DNA of 64,000 nt from an uncultured Oscillospiraceae bacterium (GCA_958448395.1 CAUDDP010000003.1:8975-72974), one strand, 5' to 3'. Shown: positions 18,499 through 27,842, numbered from the stretch's first letter. The notes: a model not told the origin generated them from the sequence alone. Program-made: numbers and translations.

Positions 18499-18720
18499 TT
18501 ATTTTTCTGTTTTATTGGACACAGATAATTCAGATGATGGTGTTTCTCGAATTATTTGCCGAATAGATCGTTCAATTTTTTTACGTGGTACCATAAATTC
18601 TCTTCCACAAGTGGTACAGCGAAGCTTGAAATCCATGCCGGAACGAATGACGTAAAACGTATTTCCGCCACAAGGATGGGATTTTCTCATCAATAAAATA
18701 TCAGCTGGTCTGACATCCAT
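18499..18720 (-). CDS. DUF951 domain protein
   Basis: A 73-residue protein of the DUF951 family, with [20 protein letters not shown] and [19 protein letters not shown]. The two cysteines of CTTC plus the earlier Cys may bind zinc. Family function is unknown. An upstream ATG at 18735 exists, but GGAGG lies 8 bases before the ATG at 18720 and the family normally begins just before the DIL segment, so I choose 18720. First gene of the prfA operon, with a promoter at 18822-18850. Confidence 0.8.
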   Translation of the reverse strand: MDVRPADILLMRKSHPCGGNTFYVIRSGMDFKLRCTTCGREFMVPRKKIERSIRQIIRETPSSELSVSNKTEK

Positions 18721-18821
18721 TTCTCTCGCCTCCATACTTCTTAAATAAGATTCCTCATTACGCTTCCAGTAATCATTTTTTCACCATTTTGTTTTTGATA
18801 AGGCTATGCACAAGTATTTTT

Positions 18822-18850
18822 ATTATACCCGATTTTTCCGCATAAGGCAA
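18822..18850 (-). promoter_or_regulatory. Promoter of the DUF951-prfA-tsaC-coaE operon
   Basis: Minus strand TTGCCT (18850-18845), 17 bases, TATAAT (18827-18822). The leader is about 95 bases. I see no clear riboswitch in it. Confidence 0.65.
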
Positions 18851-18970
18851 CAATTTCAAAGAATATTTTTTTCTATTTGTAGAAAGATAATAAAAATGAA
18901 CCGTAAAAACAGGGCATAATTCCGAAAATGTGCACCTAATTTTTACAAAAAAAAGAAAAGGGGCTTACAA

Positions 18971-19327
18971 ATGAATAGAATGATGAAAGCTGTTTTTCCT
19001 TCTACTGATCATGCAGAATATGCGGCTTCCTATTTACAGCAGCATATTCCGCATATCGCACAAGTAGAAATTATACCTCGTCATCCGAATAACTTGTGGC
19101 CGGATGATCAAACCCCAAAATATTTTTCTATTTATACGACTGCTGCTGTTTCAGCACACAATATTACCGGAAGAATTGAGCGACCTATAACAGCAGAGGA
19201 AATTCCAGAACCGGAACGAGATCAAACTGCTGATTTGCATCTCCTATATCGTGCAGAATCGCAGGAAGGTATACAAAATATCATTACAGCACTTGGCGGA
19301 GGCCATATTAAAACATGGGATGCATGA
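18971..19327 (+). CDS. Uncharacterised 118-residue protein
   Basis: I do not recognise the family. AAGGGG about 9 bases before the ATG and a terminator hairpin right after the stop (19331-19364) support a real, single-gene transcript. The product is soluble, with no signal peptide or membrane segment. It begins MMKAVFPSTDHAEYAASYLQ, has a Pro-rich centre (RHPNNLWPDDQTP, RPITAEEIPEPERDQ) and ends IITALGGGHIKTWDA. The first 40 and last 40 residues have the alternating pattern of a small alpha/beta (ferredoxin-like) domain, and the glycine-rich end resembles stress proteins that share a GG-type tail. That is only an impression. Confidence 0.65.
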   Translation: MNRMMKAVFPSTDHAEYAASYLQQHIPHIAQVEIIPRHPNNLWPDDQTPKYFSIYTTAAVSAHNITGRIERPITAEEIPEPERDQTADLHLLYRAESQEGIQNIITALGGGHIKTWDA

Positions 19328-19330
19328 GAA

Positions 19331-19370
19331 AGCAGCGGATTCTTTGTGAAAAGGATCCGCTGCTGAAATT
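19331..19370 (+). terminator. Probable terminator after the 118-residue gene
   Basis: AGCAGCGGAT (19331-19340) and ATCCGCTGCT (19355-19364) form a perfect 10-bp stem. Only a weak T-tract (GAAATTT) follows, so termination may be partial and read into the S1 gene. Confidence 0.55.
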
Positions 19371-19456
19371 TAGTACTCTTTGTGCATAAACACAAGTCGC
19401 TGTTCATAGACTGTAAAAAAACAAATCGTATCTTAGAAAGACGTCGGGAGGTCAAA

Positions 19457-20383
19457 ATGACAGCATACTTACCAGAGGGCATGTTGCTGCACACACCAGA
19501 AAATGCAGCTGCCTTACAGAATGTTTATACCCTACAAGATGCTATGCGTACTGGAAAAATTTTAGAGGCAAGAGCAATTGTCTGTGACAGTGCCCATAAT
19601 CTGATTGTCGAACTTCCCTGTATGCGTGGTATTATTCCCAGAGAAGAGGGAGCAATCGGCATTACAGAAGGAACGACAAGAGATATTGCACTGATCTCAA
19701 AGGCAGGAAAACCGGTTTGCTTTCAAGTACAACAAATTGTAACAGATGCAAATGGGGTATCCACTGCCATACTTTCTCGGAAGCAAGCACAACTGCAATG
19801 TTGGAAGGAATTTCTCTCGCATCTAAAAGCTGGTGATATTATTCCAGCTCTTGTAACACACATGGAGAAATTCGGATGTTTTGTAGATGTTGGATGTGGT
19901 GTTCCCTCTATGATTCCCATTGATTTGATTTCTGTCTCCAGAATCTCACATCCATCTGATCGGTTTACAGTTGGACAGAAAATCAAAGCAGTGGTAACCA
20001 ATGTAACCAGTAACCGTATTTTTTTATCACATAAAGAATTACTCGGTACATGGCAAGAAAATGCTGCCCGATTTACCGCTGGCGAAACCGTTTCCGGCAT
20101 TGTTCGATCTGTAGAACCGTATGGTATTTTTGTAGAACTGGCTCCAAATCTGGCTGGATTGGCAGAGCCGAAGGAACATGTTTTTCCAAAGGAACGAGCC
20201 AGTGTCTATATCAAAGCATTGATTCCGGAAAAAATGAAAGTTAAGCTGATTTTAGTAGATACTTTCACCAATACCGAACCCATCGAACCTCTTTCCTACT
20301 TTATCCACACTTCACACATAGAACGATGGCAGTATGCACCCACCTGTGCAGCAAAACAAATAGAGACACGATTCGATGGGTAA
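19457..20383 (+). CDS. S1 RNA-binding domain protein
   Basis: A 308-residue protein with two evident S1 (OB-fold) domains. The first (about 120-195) has GDIIPALVTHMEKFGCFVDV and FTVGQKIKAVVTNV. The second (about 210-285) has GETVSGIVRSVEPYGIFVEL. The N-terminal part (GKILEARAIVCD, GIIPREEGAIG) looks like a third, divergent S1-like module, as in short ribosomal-protein-S1 homologues of Ruminococcus relatives. Likely role is RNA binding in translation. GGGAGG precedes the ATG at 19457. It is convergent with folC, with only 3 bp between the stops. Confidence 0.85.
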   Translation: MTAYLPEGMLLHTPENAAALQNVYTLQDAMRTGKILEARAIVCDSAHNLIVELPCMRGIIPREEGAIGITEGTTRDIALISKAGKPVCFQVQQIVTDANGVSTAILSRKQAQLQCWKEFLSHLKAGDIIPALVTHMEKFGCFVDVGCGVPSMIPIDLISVSRISHPSDRFTVGQKIKAVVTNVTSNRIFLSHKELLGTWQENAARFTAGETVSGIVRSVEPYGIFVELAPNLAGLAEPKEHVFPKERASVYIKALIPEKMKVKLILVDTFTNTEPIEPLSYFIHTSHIERWQYAPTCAAKQIETRFDG

Positions 20384-20386
20384 ATT

Positions 20387-21649
20387 TTATAATTGAATAC
20401 TACCCTGTTCTAAAAATGCACTGGATAAATAAAGTGAACCGCTGACTACCACACATCCATTTGATTCTTTTGCTATTTTCACAGCGTAGGACATTGCTTC
20501 ATGATACGACATCATGTGAGTTTGCAGCTGTTTTGGGAAACAGGTTACCAATGTTTCAGCAGGAACTGCTTGCGAAGAAAAGTCGTCAACACAGATAACG
20601 ACATCCAGCACATCTGAGAGCTCTCTTGCTGCTGTCTGATAATCTTTTCCCCTTACCATACCCAGAATGCCAATGATAGGATGTTTTTTATTTTGCTTTA
20701 ACACGGCAGTCAGTGCAGCAATGCCAGAAGCATTATGTCCACCATCCACCAAAATCAATGGATTTTGCTTTAAAACTTGTACTCTTGCTGGAAGTTGCAC
20801 GGTAGAAAGTGCTGTTTGAATTGCTGTATCTGAAATGGATGGAAATCTTTTTTCTAAAATATGCAGTGCACAAATAGCAGAAAGTGCATTATAAATTTGA
20901 TGTCGTCCAGGCATATGCAAGGTATAGATTTGGTCTTCGTACTGAAATTGTGTTTCCATCAGTGTTTCCTTTAGAATCGTACTGTTCTGTAAATCTGGAA
21001 TGATGACAGCGGATTGCTTTTGCTCCGCTGTCTTTTTTATAATTTCCTGCACCACAGCTGAATTATCCGGTGATAAAACAATTGGGCAATGTTGTTTAAT
21101 AATGCCAGCCTTCTGTGTTGCAATTTCCGGTAATGTATTCCCTAATATCGCCATATGATCGAAAGAAATAGAAGTAATAATGCTGACGAAAGGGGCATCA
21201 ATAACATTGGTCGCATCCAATAAACCGCCTAAACCAGTTTCCAAAAAGACCAGTTCACATTTTTGTTCCAAGAAATAAAGCAAAGCTATAGCAAAGGTGA
21301 TTTCAAATTGCGAGCAGGCTTTTGATACACGACAAGCGGTTACTCGCTCACACAGGGCACAAAGCCGGTCATCTGGAATATCCTTTCCATTTACCTGTAT
21401 GCGATCCTGATAGTGCAGAACAAACGGTGAAGTAAACTGTCCTGTTTGAATACCAGCTGCAATCGTTGCTGCAGAGCTATATGCTACAACGGATCCCTTT
21501 CCGTTTGTACCTGCAACGTGAACGAACTGCAACTGTTTCTGTGGATTGCCCAATTCGTCCAAGAGTGATCGAATGCGAGATAAATCAGTTACAGGTTTCC
21601 CACTTTTACTAAACTGCTGAATATAGGCGATTGTTTCTGAAATCGTCAT
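20387..21649 (-). CDS. folC: Bifunctional folylpolyglutamate / dihydrofolate synthase
   Basis: A 420-residue Mur-ligase-like enzyme that adds glutamate to dihydropteroate or folates. Visible motifs are the P-loop HVAGTNGKGSVVAYS, FTSPFVLHYQDRIQVNG, the ETGLGGLLDATNVI loop, ITSISFDHMAILGNTL, and VDGGHNASGI. The frame opens at a TTG (21670), but the ATG at 21649 gives the normal N-terminus (MTISETIAYIQQF) and follows AGGAG. It lies 98 bp downstream of valS and may be read from the same T-box-controlled transcript. Confidence 0.93.
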   Translation of the reverse strand: MTISETIAYIQQFSKSGKPVTDLSRIRSLLDELGNPQKQLQFVHVAGTNGKGSVVAYSSAATIAAGIQTGQFTSPFVLHYQDRIQVNGKDIPDDRLCALCERVTACRVSKACSQFEITFAIALLYFLEQKCELVFLETGLGGLLDATNVIDAPFVSIITSISFDHMAILGNTLPEIATQKAGIIKQHCPIVLSPDNSAVVQEIIKKTAEQKQSAVIIPDLQNSTILKETLMETQFQYEDQIYTLHMPGRHQIYNALSAICALHILEKRFPSISDTAIQTALSTVQLPARVQVLKQNPLILVDGGHNASGIAALTAVLKQNKKHPIIGILGMVRGKDYQTAARELSDVLDVVICVDDFSSQAVPAETLVTCFPKQLQTHMMSYHEAMSYAVKIAKESNGCVVVSGSLYLSSAFLEQGSIQL

Positions 21650-21747
21650 TATTCTCTGCACTCCTCTCAAAAAGAACCATTCGCAACAGATTACATTCCA
21701 TTGCGAATGGTATATGATATACGTTTATTTTAAAAATAATATACAAG

Positions 21748-24366
21748 TTATGCCTGCAAGCCAGCAATGGACTGCAAAATTTTCTCCATTTTTTCTGTTG
21801 CTTTTGCCAGCTTTGCACGTTCTGCTGCAATCAACTGTTCCGGTGCCTTCGACAGGAATCCCGGATTATTTAGTTTATTTTGCAGGAAATCAATGTCCTT
21901 CTGTGCCTTTTGCTGTTCCTTTTGTAACCGTACCAGTTCTTTTTCCTTATCCACTAATTCCGCCATCGGAATAAAAATTCTTGCACTATCTGTCACAGCA
22001 GTAGCAACATCCGATAGATTGAATACTGTACCAACTTCTACGGTTGAAGCAGAGGCAAGTTTTTCAAAGAAGACAGATGCTTCAGCAAACAATACCGTAT
22101 CTTGTGTTTCAATATAAACACTTGCTTTTTTGGACGGCGGAACATTCATAGAGGTCCGACAATTCCGAATCGCACGAATCGCATCAATTACCTTTTCAAA
22201 TTGAGCAGCTTCTGCATAAACATTTGCTTCCTCATAAACCGGATAAGATTCCAACATAATCATAGACTCTTCGTTCGTCAATACCTGCCAGATTTCTTCT
22301 GTAATATACGGCATAAATGGATGCAGCAGCTTTAGCATACCACGCATTACCCAAACCAAAACAGCCTGTGCCTGTTGCATGGTTTCACCGCCAGCCTGAA
22401 TTCTTGGTTTTGTTAGTTCAATATACCAGTCGCAGTACACATCCCAGATAAAATCATACAGTTTAGAACAAGCCACACCAATTTCAAACTTATTCAGATT
22501 ATCGTTAACTTCTTTTGCCAGACTGTTAAATCGATCCACAATCCATTTATCTTCTATTGCCAGTGTTTCCGGTAATCCACAGAACTGGAAGTCTTCCGGT
22601 AGGTTCATCATAATAAACCGTGATGCATTCCAAAGCTTATTGGCAAAATTTCGGGCTGCCTTTACCTTATCGTCGCTGTAACGCATATCATTGCCCGGTG
22701 CATTGCCAGTTGCCAACATGAACCGTAAAGCATCTGCACCATATTCATCAATGACCTGCAGCGGATCAATACCATTGCCCAGTGACTTGGACATTTTTCT
22801 GCCTTGTTCATCTCGTACCAATCCATGAATCAAAACCGTATCAAACGGCACTTCATCCATGTTCTTTAAACCAGAGAACATCATTCTAACAACCCAGAAG
22901 AAAATAATATCATAACCTGTTACCAGTGTATTAGTGGGATAGAAATATTTTAGTTCTTCTGTCTGATTTGGCCACCCCAATGTAGAGAACGGCCACAGTG
23001 CAGAACTGAACCAAGTATCCAATGTATCTGGATCCTGTCGCATTGCTTTACCACATTTCGGACAAACTGCCATATTTTCTTTTGTAACCACCATCTCACC
23101 GCAGTCATCACAATAAAATGCCGGAATGCGATGTCCCCACCACAACTGACGGGAAATACACCAGTCCTTGATATTCTCCAGCCAATGGAAATAAATCTTA
23201 TCAAAGCGTTCCGGAACAAACTTGGTCTTACCATTTTTAACAGCATCAATTGCTGGCTGTGCCAATGGCTTCATTTTTACAAACCACTGCTTGGAAACTC
23301 TCGGCTCTACTGTCGTACCACAGCGATAGCAAGTACCAACATTGTGGCTGTAATCTTCGATTTCTACCAATGCCCCTTCTGCTTCCAAATCTGCTACGAT
23401 TGCCTTTCTGGCCTCATAGCGATCCATGCCAGCATACTTTGGATAATCTTCTGTAATTTTTGCATCGTCTGTCATTACGTTGATAACTGGCAGATTGTGA
23501 CGCAGACCTACTTCAAAATCATTCGGATCGTGTGCTGGCGTAATCTTTACCACACCCGTTCCAAAATCCATTTCTACATAATCATCAGCCACAATCGGAA
23601 TTTCCCGATGTACCAACGGCAAAATCAAGGTTTTTCCAATCAAATGCTGATACCGTTCATCATTTGGATTGACAGCTACCGCAGTATCACCCAATAAAGT
23701 TTCCGGACGGGTGGTTGCCAGCTCCAGATACCCGCTTCCATCTTTCAACGGGTACCGCAAGTGCCAGAAATGACCTGCCTGATCTTCATATTCTACTTCT
23801 GCATCAGAAATAGAAGTCAGACACTTCGGACACCAGTTGATAATTCGTTCTCCACGATAAATCAATCCTTCTTCGTAGTAGCGAATAAAGACTTCCTTAA
23901 CTGCCTGATTGCATCCCTCGTCCATGGTAAACCGTTCCCGTTCCCAGTCACAGGAAGAACCAAGCTTTTTCAGCTGCTCTACAATTCTACCACCATACTG
24001 CTTTTTCCAGTCCCACGCACGCTTTAAGAAACCGTCACGTCCAATGTCTTCCTTTTTGATGCCTTCTTTTCGCATTGCCTCAACAATTTTGGCTTCAGTG
24101 GCAATGGAAGCATGATCCGTACCAGGCAACCAGAGTGCACTATAACCAGACATTCTCTTCCAACGAATTAGAATGTCCTGCAATGTTTCATCCAGTGCAT
24201 GACCCATATGCAGCTGACCTGTAATATTTGGTGGTGGAATCACAATGGTATATGGTTCCTTTTTAGAATCCACTTCTGCATGGAAGCAGTTTTTTTCCAT
24301 CCATTGTGCATAAATGCGATCTTCAAATTCTTTCGGCTGATAGGATTTTGCCAATTCTTTTTTCAT
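21748..24366 (-). CDS. valS: Valyl-tRNA synthetase
   Basis: An 872-residue class I synthetase. The HIGH motif appears as NITGQLHMGHAL, and KMSKS as GRKMSKSLGNGIDP. The editing (CP1) domain has TTRPETLLGDTAVAV, and a C-terminal coiled-coil arm (ELVDKEKELVRLQKEQQKAQ) is present. A zinc-knuckle-like CDDCGE / CPKCG lies in the insertion. The ATG at 24366 follows AAGGAG and is preferred over 24387. It is controlled by the Val T-box at 24405-24690. Confidence 0.97.
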   Translation of the reverse strand: MKKELAKSYQPKEFEDRIYAQWMEKNCFHAEVDSKKEPYTIVIPPPNITGQLHMGHALDETLQDILIRWKRMSGYSALWLPGTDHASIATEAKIVEAMRKEGIKKEDIGRDGFLKRAWDWKKQYGGRIVEQLKKLGSSCDWERERFTMDEGCNQAVKEVFIRYYEEGLIYRGERIINWCPKCLTSISDAEVEYEDQAGHFWHLRYPLKDGSGYLELATTRPETLLGDTAVAVNPNDERYQHLIGKTLILPLVHREIPIVADDYVEMDFGTGVVKITPAHDPNDFEVGLRHNLPVINVMTDDAKITEDYPKYAGMDRYEARKAIVADLEAEGALVEIEDYSHNVGTCYRCGTTVEPRVSKQWFVKMKPLAQPAIDAVKNGKTKFVPERFDKIYFHWLENIKDWCISRQLWWGHRIPAFYCDDCGEMVVTKENMAVCPKCGKAMRQDPDTLDTWFSSALWPFSTLGWPNQTEELKYFYPTNTLVTGYDIIFFWVVRMMFSGLKNMDEVPFDTVLIHGLVRDEQGRKMSKSLGNGIDPLQVIDEYGADALRFMLATGNAPGNDMRYSDDKVKAARNFANKLWNASRFIMMNLPEDFQFCGLPETLAIEDKWIVDRFNSLAKEVNDNLNKFEIGVACSKLYDFIWDVYCDWYIELTKPRIQAGGETMQQAQAVLVWVMRGMLKLLHPFMPYITEEIWQVLTNEESMIMLESYPVYEEANVYAEAAQFEKVIDAIRAIRNCRTSMNVPPSKKASVYIETQDTVLFAEASVFFEKLASASTVEVGTVFNLSDVATAVTDSARIFIPMAELVDKEKELVRLQKEQQKAQKDIDFLQNKLNNPGFLSKAPEQLIAAERAKLAKATEKMEKILQSIAGLQA

Positions 24367-24404
24367 GTTTGAAACTCCTTTTCTCATTTTTGCTTTTGAA
24401 GGGG

Positions 24405-24690
24405 AAACAAAAATGCCCTGAACAGCAAAAATGGCTGCTCAGGGCGAACAATTGTCCGTGTTACCACCTGAATTCAGAGAATTCTTCTCTGCACTCATGC
24501 AAATACAACATATTTGCCTCTCAATAACGGGAGAACCCGCTGCACACTACACACTTTTCAGCTTCCCATGCAGAACTCAGAGACTACCTTCCCTGTGCTG
24601 TCTGAAAGATTTTCACCAACCATCTTCTCTCTGTACAGTACACCGCAAACAGGTACTCCTTCTCTTCAACGTTTTTCTCATTTACCTGCT
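24405..24690 (-). promoter_or_regulatory. T-box riboswitch, Val (GUA) specifier, controlling valS
   Basis: On the minus strand stem I has AGAGAGAAGATGGTTGGTG. The specifier is GTA at 24587-24585, in AAG-GTA-GTC-TCT-GAG, the same spacing to GAG as in the Trp and Ala T-boxes here. The antiterminator sequence AATTCAGGTGGTAACACGG lies at 24474-24456. The terminator is GCCCTGAGCAGC (24445-24434) with GCTGTTCAGGGC (24426-24415), then ATTTTTGTTT. Uncharged tRNA(Val) should allow readthrough into valS. Confidence 0.93.
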
Positions 24691-24692
24691 TT

Positions 24693-24721
24693 ATTATAAA
24701 CAATTTTTTATTGCTTGTCAA
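24693..24721 (-). promoter_or_regulatory. Promoter of the valS T-box transcript
   Basis: Minus strand TTGACA (24721-24716), 17 bases, TATAAT (24698-24693): a consensus promoter. The S41-type gene upstream stops 57 bases before the -35. Confidence 0.8.
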
Positions 24722-24777
24722 GTGGCATGACGGCTGTTTTTTATTTTTTAACATCTTGAATGGCACTTTATATGATT

Positions 24778-26295
24778 CTATTTTTTTATTTCATCATATA
24801 GACATTCGATTGCCTCCTCGGCATCACATGGAACATCTGGCTCAATTAACTGATGTTCCAAGCTCTCATCAATTCGATACCACTTTTTCGTAGATATCTG
24901 CATATAGATTCCTGAATGTGGAAGTGTAAAATAAGAAATGTCTCCATAGCTGCTTGGATCATTGCCGGATGCCTCTCCAATGATTGTGCCAAGATGATTG
25001 TCCTTTACAAGCATTGCAAAATCCATAGCGGCACTGAAAGTAGAAACAGATGTCAAAATGTACAAATTGCCATCAAATACAAGATTTGTATACTGTTCGT
25101 TTTCAAGTATCGCAGTATCACTTTTTATTTGAAAAATGCCTAATCTCCAAATGCCAGCCCAGGTTTTATAAGTATCAATATTAATATATTTGAAAAACTC
25201 ATTTGCCACTGAGGAATTACCGCCATGATTGTTTCTGAGATCCACTGCAACATTATGAATCCCATTCTCTTTGATTTCGCTGAACATTTTGTTAAGACAG
25301 TCCTTATATTCATCATTGTTGATGCAGGTATCAAGGGTAAGAATTGCAATATCATTTTTTACATCTATTTCATAATAAACAAATAGATCATCCTCTTCGG
25401 AAGTGGTATCAATGTTAATGTTGTTGAATGCAATGTACTCATCATATGTTACAAAGTCTTCTTTCGTAAATACATAACTCTCTTCGCTTCCATTTTCATC
25501 TTCATAGGTATATTCAATACCATCTTCTATAGAAATGCCAAGGTATTTCAGCCCTTCCAAAGAGCTAATATAATCGTATATTTCTGTCATACCGTAATCC
25601 TGACTTTCAAAGCTAATAAGATGTGACTTACTTTCAAACAAGTCTTCGAATGACACACCATTTATCTTTCTTAGAACGCTTCCAGTTTGATTATGTTCAT
25701 ATGTGTATTTCAAATAATGATAGTTGTTATAGCAGGCATCTGCGTGTGTATGTGCATCATGAAGTTGAGAAAAAACAGATTCAATTTCCTGATGAAGTGT
25801 ACAAATATCTATATTTTCCCTATTTTCGATGTTTTTTCTTGCAATCGTATACTGATTTTCAATTTCTTCCGGCGTATTGTGATATAGTGCAGGATGCAAC
25901 TTCCAAAGATATTTCATTGCATAATCAAAATCTGCAAGTGCATCTTCCTTTGTAAGAACCATATTGTCATCTTTAAGCATGATATTCGCATTTTTTCTAA
26001 AAGTAAGACTGTTCCAATAGGGATTACAGTATGATCCAAACAAAGAACACAGGATTGCAATTATACTGACCGACGATAAAATGATCTTTGTCACTTTATT
26101 TGACTTATTTTTAATCCAAAACAAAATATTTGACAAAATAACAAAAATTGATATGACAAAGCTAATGTATTCTGGCATTTGTATCAGAAAAAGATTCAAC
26201 GGAATCATTCCAATTGCAAGGATATCGAGCAAAATCACTGCAAATAGAAATTTCTTTTTTACACCGCTGGATGTTTTAAGGCGTTTTTCAACCAT
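24778..26295 (-). CDS. Membrane-anchored S41-type serine peptidase-like protein
   Basis: A 505-residue protein with about three N-terminal membrane helices (roughly residues 15-38, 42-60, 68-88) and an outward-facing peptidase-like domain. The C-terminal half matches the S41 (tail-specific/CtpA-like) fold: VAVDLRNNHGGNSS, then the nucleophile region LTSVSTFSAAMDFA, and GEASGNDPSSYG. A PDZ-like segment may lie around 195-290, but I cannot confirm it. Substrate is unknown. The coding sequence looks richer in A/T, with more Asn, Asp and Ile than its neighbours, so transfer is possible. No strong promoter is visible in the 36 bases before the terminator upstream of it. Confidence 0.75.
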   Translation of the reverse strand: MVEKRLKTSSGVKKKFLFAVILLDILAIGMIPLNLFLIQMPEYISFVISIFVILSNILFWIKNKSNKVTKIILSSVSIIAILCSLFGSYCNPYWNSLTFRKNANIMLKDDNMVLTKEDALADFDYAMKYLWKLHPALYHNTPEEIENQYTIARKNIENRENIDICTLHQEIESVFSQLHDAHTHADACYNNYHYLKYTYEHNQTGSVLRKINGVSFEDLFESKSHLISFESQDYGMTEIYDYISSLEGLKYLGISIEDGIEYTYEDENGSEESYVFTKEDFVTYDEYIAFNNINIDTTSEEDDLFVYYEIDVKNDIAILTLDTCINNDEYKDCLNKMFSEIKENGIHNVAVDLRNNHGGNSSVANEFFKYINIDTYKTWAGIWRLGIFQIKSDTAILENEQYTNLVFDGNLYILTSVSTFSAAMDFAMLVKDNHLGTIIGEASGNDPSSYGDISYFTLPHSGIYMQISTKKWYRIDESLEHQLIEPDVPCDAEEAIECLYDEIKK

Positions 26296-26317
26296 ATAAT
26301 ATATCCTTTCCTTATTA

Positions 26318-26355
26318 AAAATAACGCTGGCATTGACAGTATATCTATGCCAGCG
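26318..26355 (-). terminator. Terminator after the RNHCP gene
   Basis: CGCTGGCAT (26355-26347) and ATGCCAGCG (26333-26325) form a perfect 9-bp stem on the minus strand, followed by TTATTTTTAAT. Confidence 0.7.
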
Positions 26356-26378
26356 TACAATTTGCAGTCAATATGAAA

Positions 26379-26798
26379 TCAGGTTGTTGTTCCGCCCATC
26401 TGTTTTGTCATTTCCTCCAAGTATTCCAGTGGAAACGGCGGCGTACAGAGTGGTTTCATAGCAATGCTCATCAATTTCATAGGATTATCATCGGCTGCAA
26501 TTCGGTTGGAAGAGAGTACACCGCATCGCTTACAGCGATGCACAATCGCCCACTCTCCACTTTTACGAACCCATACCGCAATTGGTTCCATGATACCACC
26601 GCAGTCTGCCAAACGGTCCCCTGGTTCTATGTCAACATGCAAACTGGAAAGACAATTTGGGCAGTGATTACGGTGTTCGCTACCTGCACCAGCAGGAACA
26701 ACCTCTCTACCACACACCTTACAAATAAAAGTATCATGGCAGGCATGTGTTTTATAGTAGCCTTTTTCATATTGCTTGTGTTTATGATCACGATTCAA
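26379..26798 (-). CDS. RNHCP domain protein, probable zinc-binding
   Basis: A 139-residue protein carrying the RNHCP signature (EHRNHCPNCLSSLHVD, about 42-57) that names the family. Four CxxC-type pairs are visible: CKVCG, CPNC, the single ADCGG, and CKRCG, consistent with zinc ribbons. Function is unknown. The start codon is TTG at 26798, supported by AGGAGG about 8 bases upstream; no ATG alternative gives the full N-terminus. Terminators or leaders separate it from both neighbours, so it is probably a single-gene transcript. Confidence 0.8.
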   Translation of the reverse strand: MNRDHKHKQYEKGYYKTHACHDTFICKVCGREVVPAGAGSEHRNHCPNCLSSLHVDIEPGDRLADCGGIMEPIAVWVRKSGEWAIVHRCKRCGVLSSNRIAADDNPMKLMSIAMKPLCTPPFPLEYLEEMTKQMGGTTT

Positions 26799-26930
26799 AA
26801 TGATTTCCTCCTAAAGTGTAATACAGCCTTTGGGAGGAATGCAGAATCATACGCAGACCTCCCGGTCAGCGTACAATTCCCATTTTAATTGATTGTTTCA
26901 AACAATTTACTCCTCGTATAATAAATTTAT
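26799..26930 (-). other. Leader of the RNHCP gene with hairpin and possible tiny ORFs
   Basis: A near-palindrome at 26850-26873 reads TACGCTGACC then GGTCTGCGTA around a GGGA loop on the minus strand, and GGGAGG can also pair with CCTCCC (near 26831). Two very short frames have ribosome-binding sites: an 11-codon frame starting with TTG after GAGGAG (near 26906) that ends in the palindrome, and a 20-codon ATG frame after GGGAGG (near 26852) that overlaps the RNHCP start. Whether they are translated is unknown. Confidence 0.3.
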
Positions 26931-27065
26931 GGGTAATTTAAAGAGAACCCATATGAAATCTCTTATTTATCACACAGAATAAATCTGTACAATCAGAGGG
27001 TGCTGTTCACCTTCTTGAAGCAGGGATTCCAACGAAAGAGTAACACCTCTTTTGTAAATTCAGAT

Positions 27066-27830
27066 TTAATCTGCATAATGGCTCAAAAACTGTTTTGTTC
27101 GTTCCTTCTTAGGATGTAGGAATAATTCATCTGGTGTGCCTTCTTCCACAATGACCCCGTCTGCCATGAAAACAACACGGTCAGAAACAGCCTGTGCAAA
27201 ACGCATTTCATGGGTGACGATTACCATAGTCATATGATCTTCCGCCAGCAACCGAATAACTGCTAAAATTTCACCAGTTAACTCTGGATCTAATGCAGAA
27301 GTCGGTTCATCAAAGAAAAGAATTGCTGGAGACATTGCAAGTGCTCGTACAATTGCAACACGCTGCTGTTGCCCACCAGATAATTCACAGGGATAAGCAG
27401 CGGCTTTTTCTTCCAGTCCCACTTTCTTTAATAGCCGCATTGCTGTTTCCATTGCTTCCTGTTTGGAACGTTTCAACAAAATACGCTGCGGTTCTACAAT
27501 ATTTTTTAAAACTGAATAATGTGGAAATAAATTGAAATTTTGAAAGACTAAACCAAAATAAGTCTGGATTTTCCGAAACTGTTTTTTTGGTGCATAGACT
27601 GGTTTTCTATTTTCTGTTGCTTCTACGGCAGTCTCTCCCATATAGGAAATCTTTCCACTGCTCAATGTTTCCAGAAAAGTAGCACAACGCAACAATGTGG
27701 ATTTACCAGAACCAGATGGTCCAATAATAGAAACCACTTCTCCCTTATTAACAGTAAGGGAAATATCCTGTAAAACCTGTACGGCACCGAATTGTTTTTT
27801 CAAATGGGAAATATTTAGATATTGTTCCAC
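27066..27830 (-). CDS. Polar amino-acid ABC transporter ATP-binding protein
   Basis: A 254-residue GlnQ/HisP-type ATPase: Walker [14 protein letters not shown]-loop FQNFNLF, signature LSGGQQQR, Walker [14 protein letters not shown], and the switch His in [10 protein letters not shown]. The start codon is GTG at 27830, preceded by GAGGAGG. Third gene of a minus-strand importer operon (binding protein, permease, ATPase), 12 bp after the permease. The substrate is a polar amino acid; which one cannot be told from sequence. Confidence 0.93.
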   Translation of the reverse strand: MEQYLNISHLKKQFGAVQVLQDISLTVNKGEVVSIIGPSGSGKSTLLRCATFLETLSSGKISYMGETAVEATENRKPVYAPKKQFRKIQTYFGLVFQNFNLFPHYSVLKNIVEPQRILLKRSKQEAMETAMRLLKKVGLEEKAAAYPCELSGGQQQRVAIVRALAMSPAILFFDEPTSALDPELTGEILAVIRLLAEDHMTMVIVTHEMRFAQAVSDRVVFMADGVIVEEGTPDELFLHPKKERTKQFLSHYAD

Positions 27831-27842
27831 AGTGCCGCCTCC

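Noticed and set aside
14081..19364. A dispersed repeat: the stem GCAGCGGA/TCCGCTGC occurs at 14081-14103 and 19331-19364
   Set aside because: Only the 8-bp stem is shared; loops and flanks differ and both act as terminators, so a mobile repeat is not supported.
26951..27065. Possible riboswitch downstream of the amino-acid ABC operon (GGTG/CACC hairpin)
   Set aside because: The pairing is short and interrupted and does not resemble a known riboswitch; it is more likely weak 3' structure.
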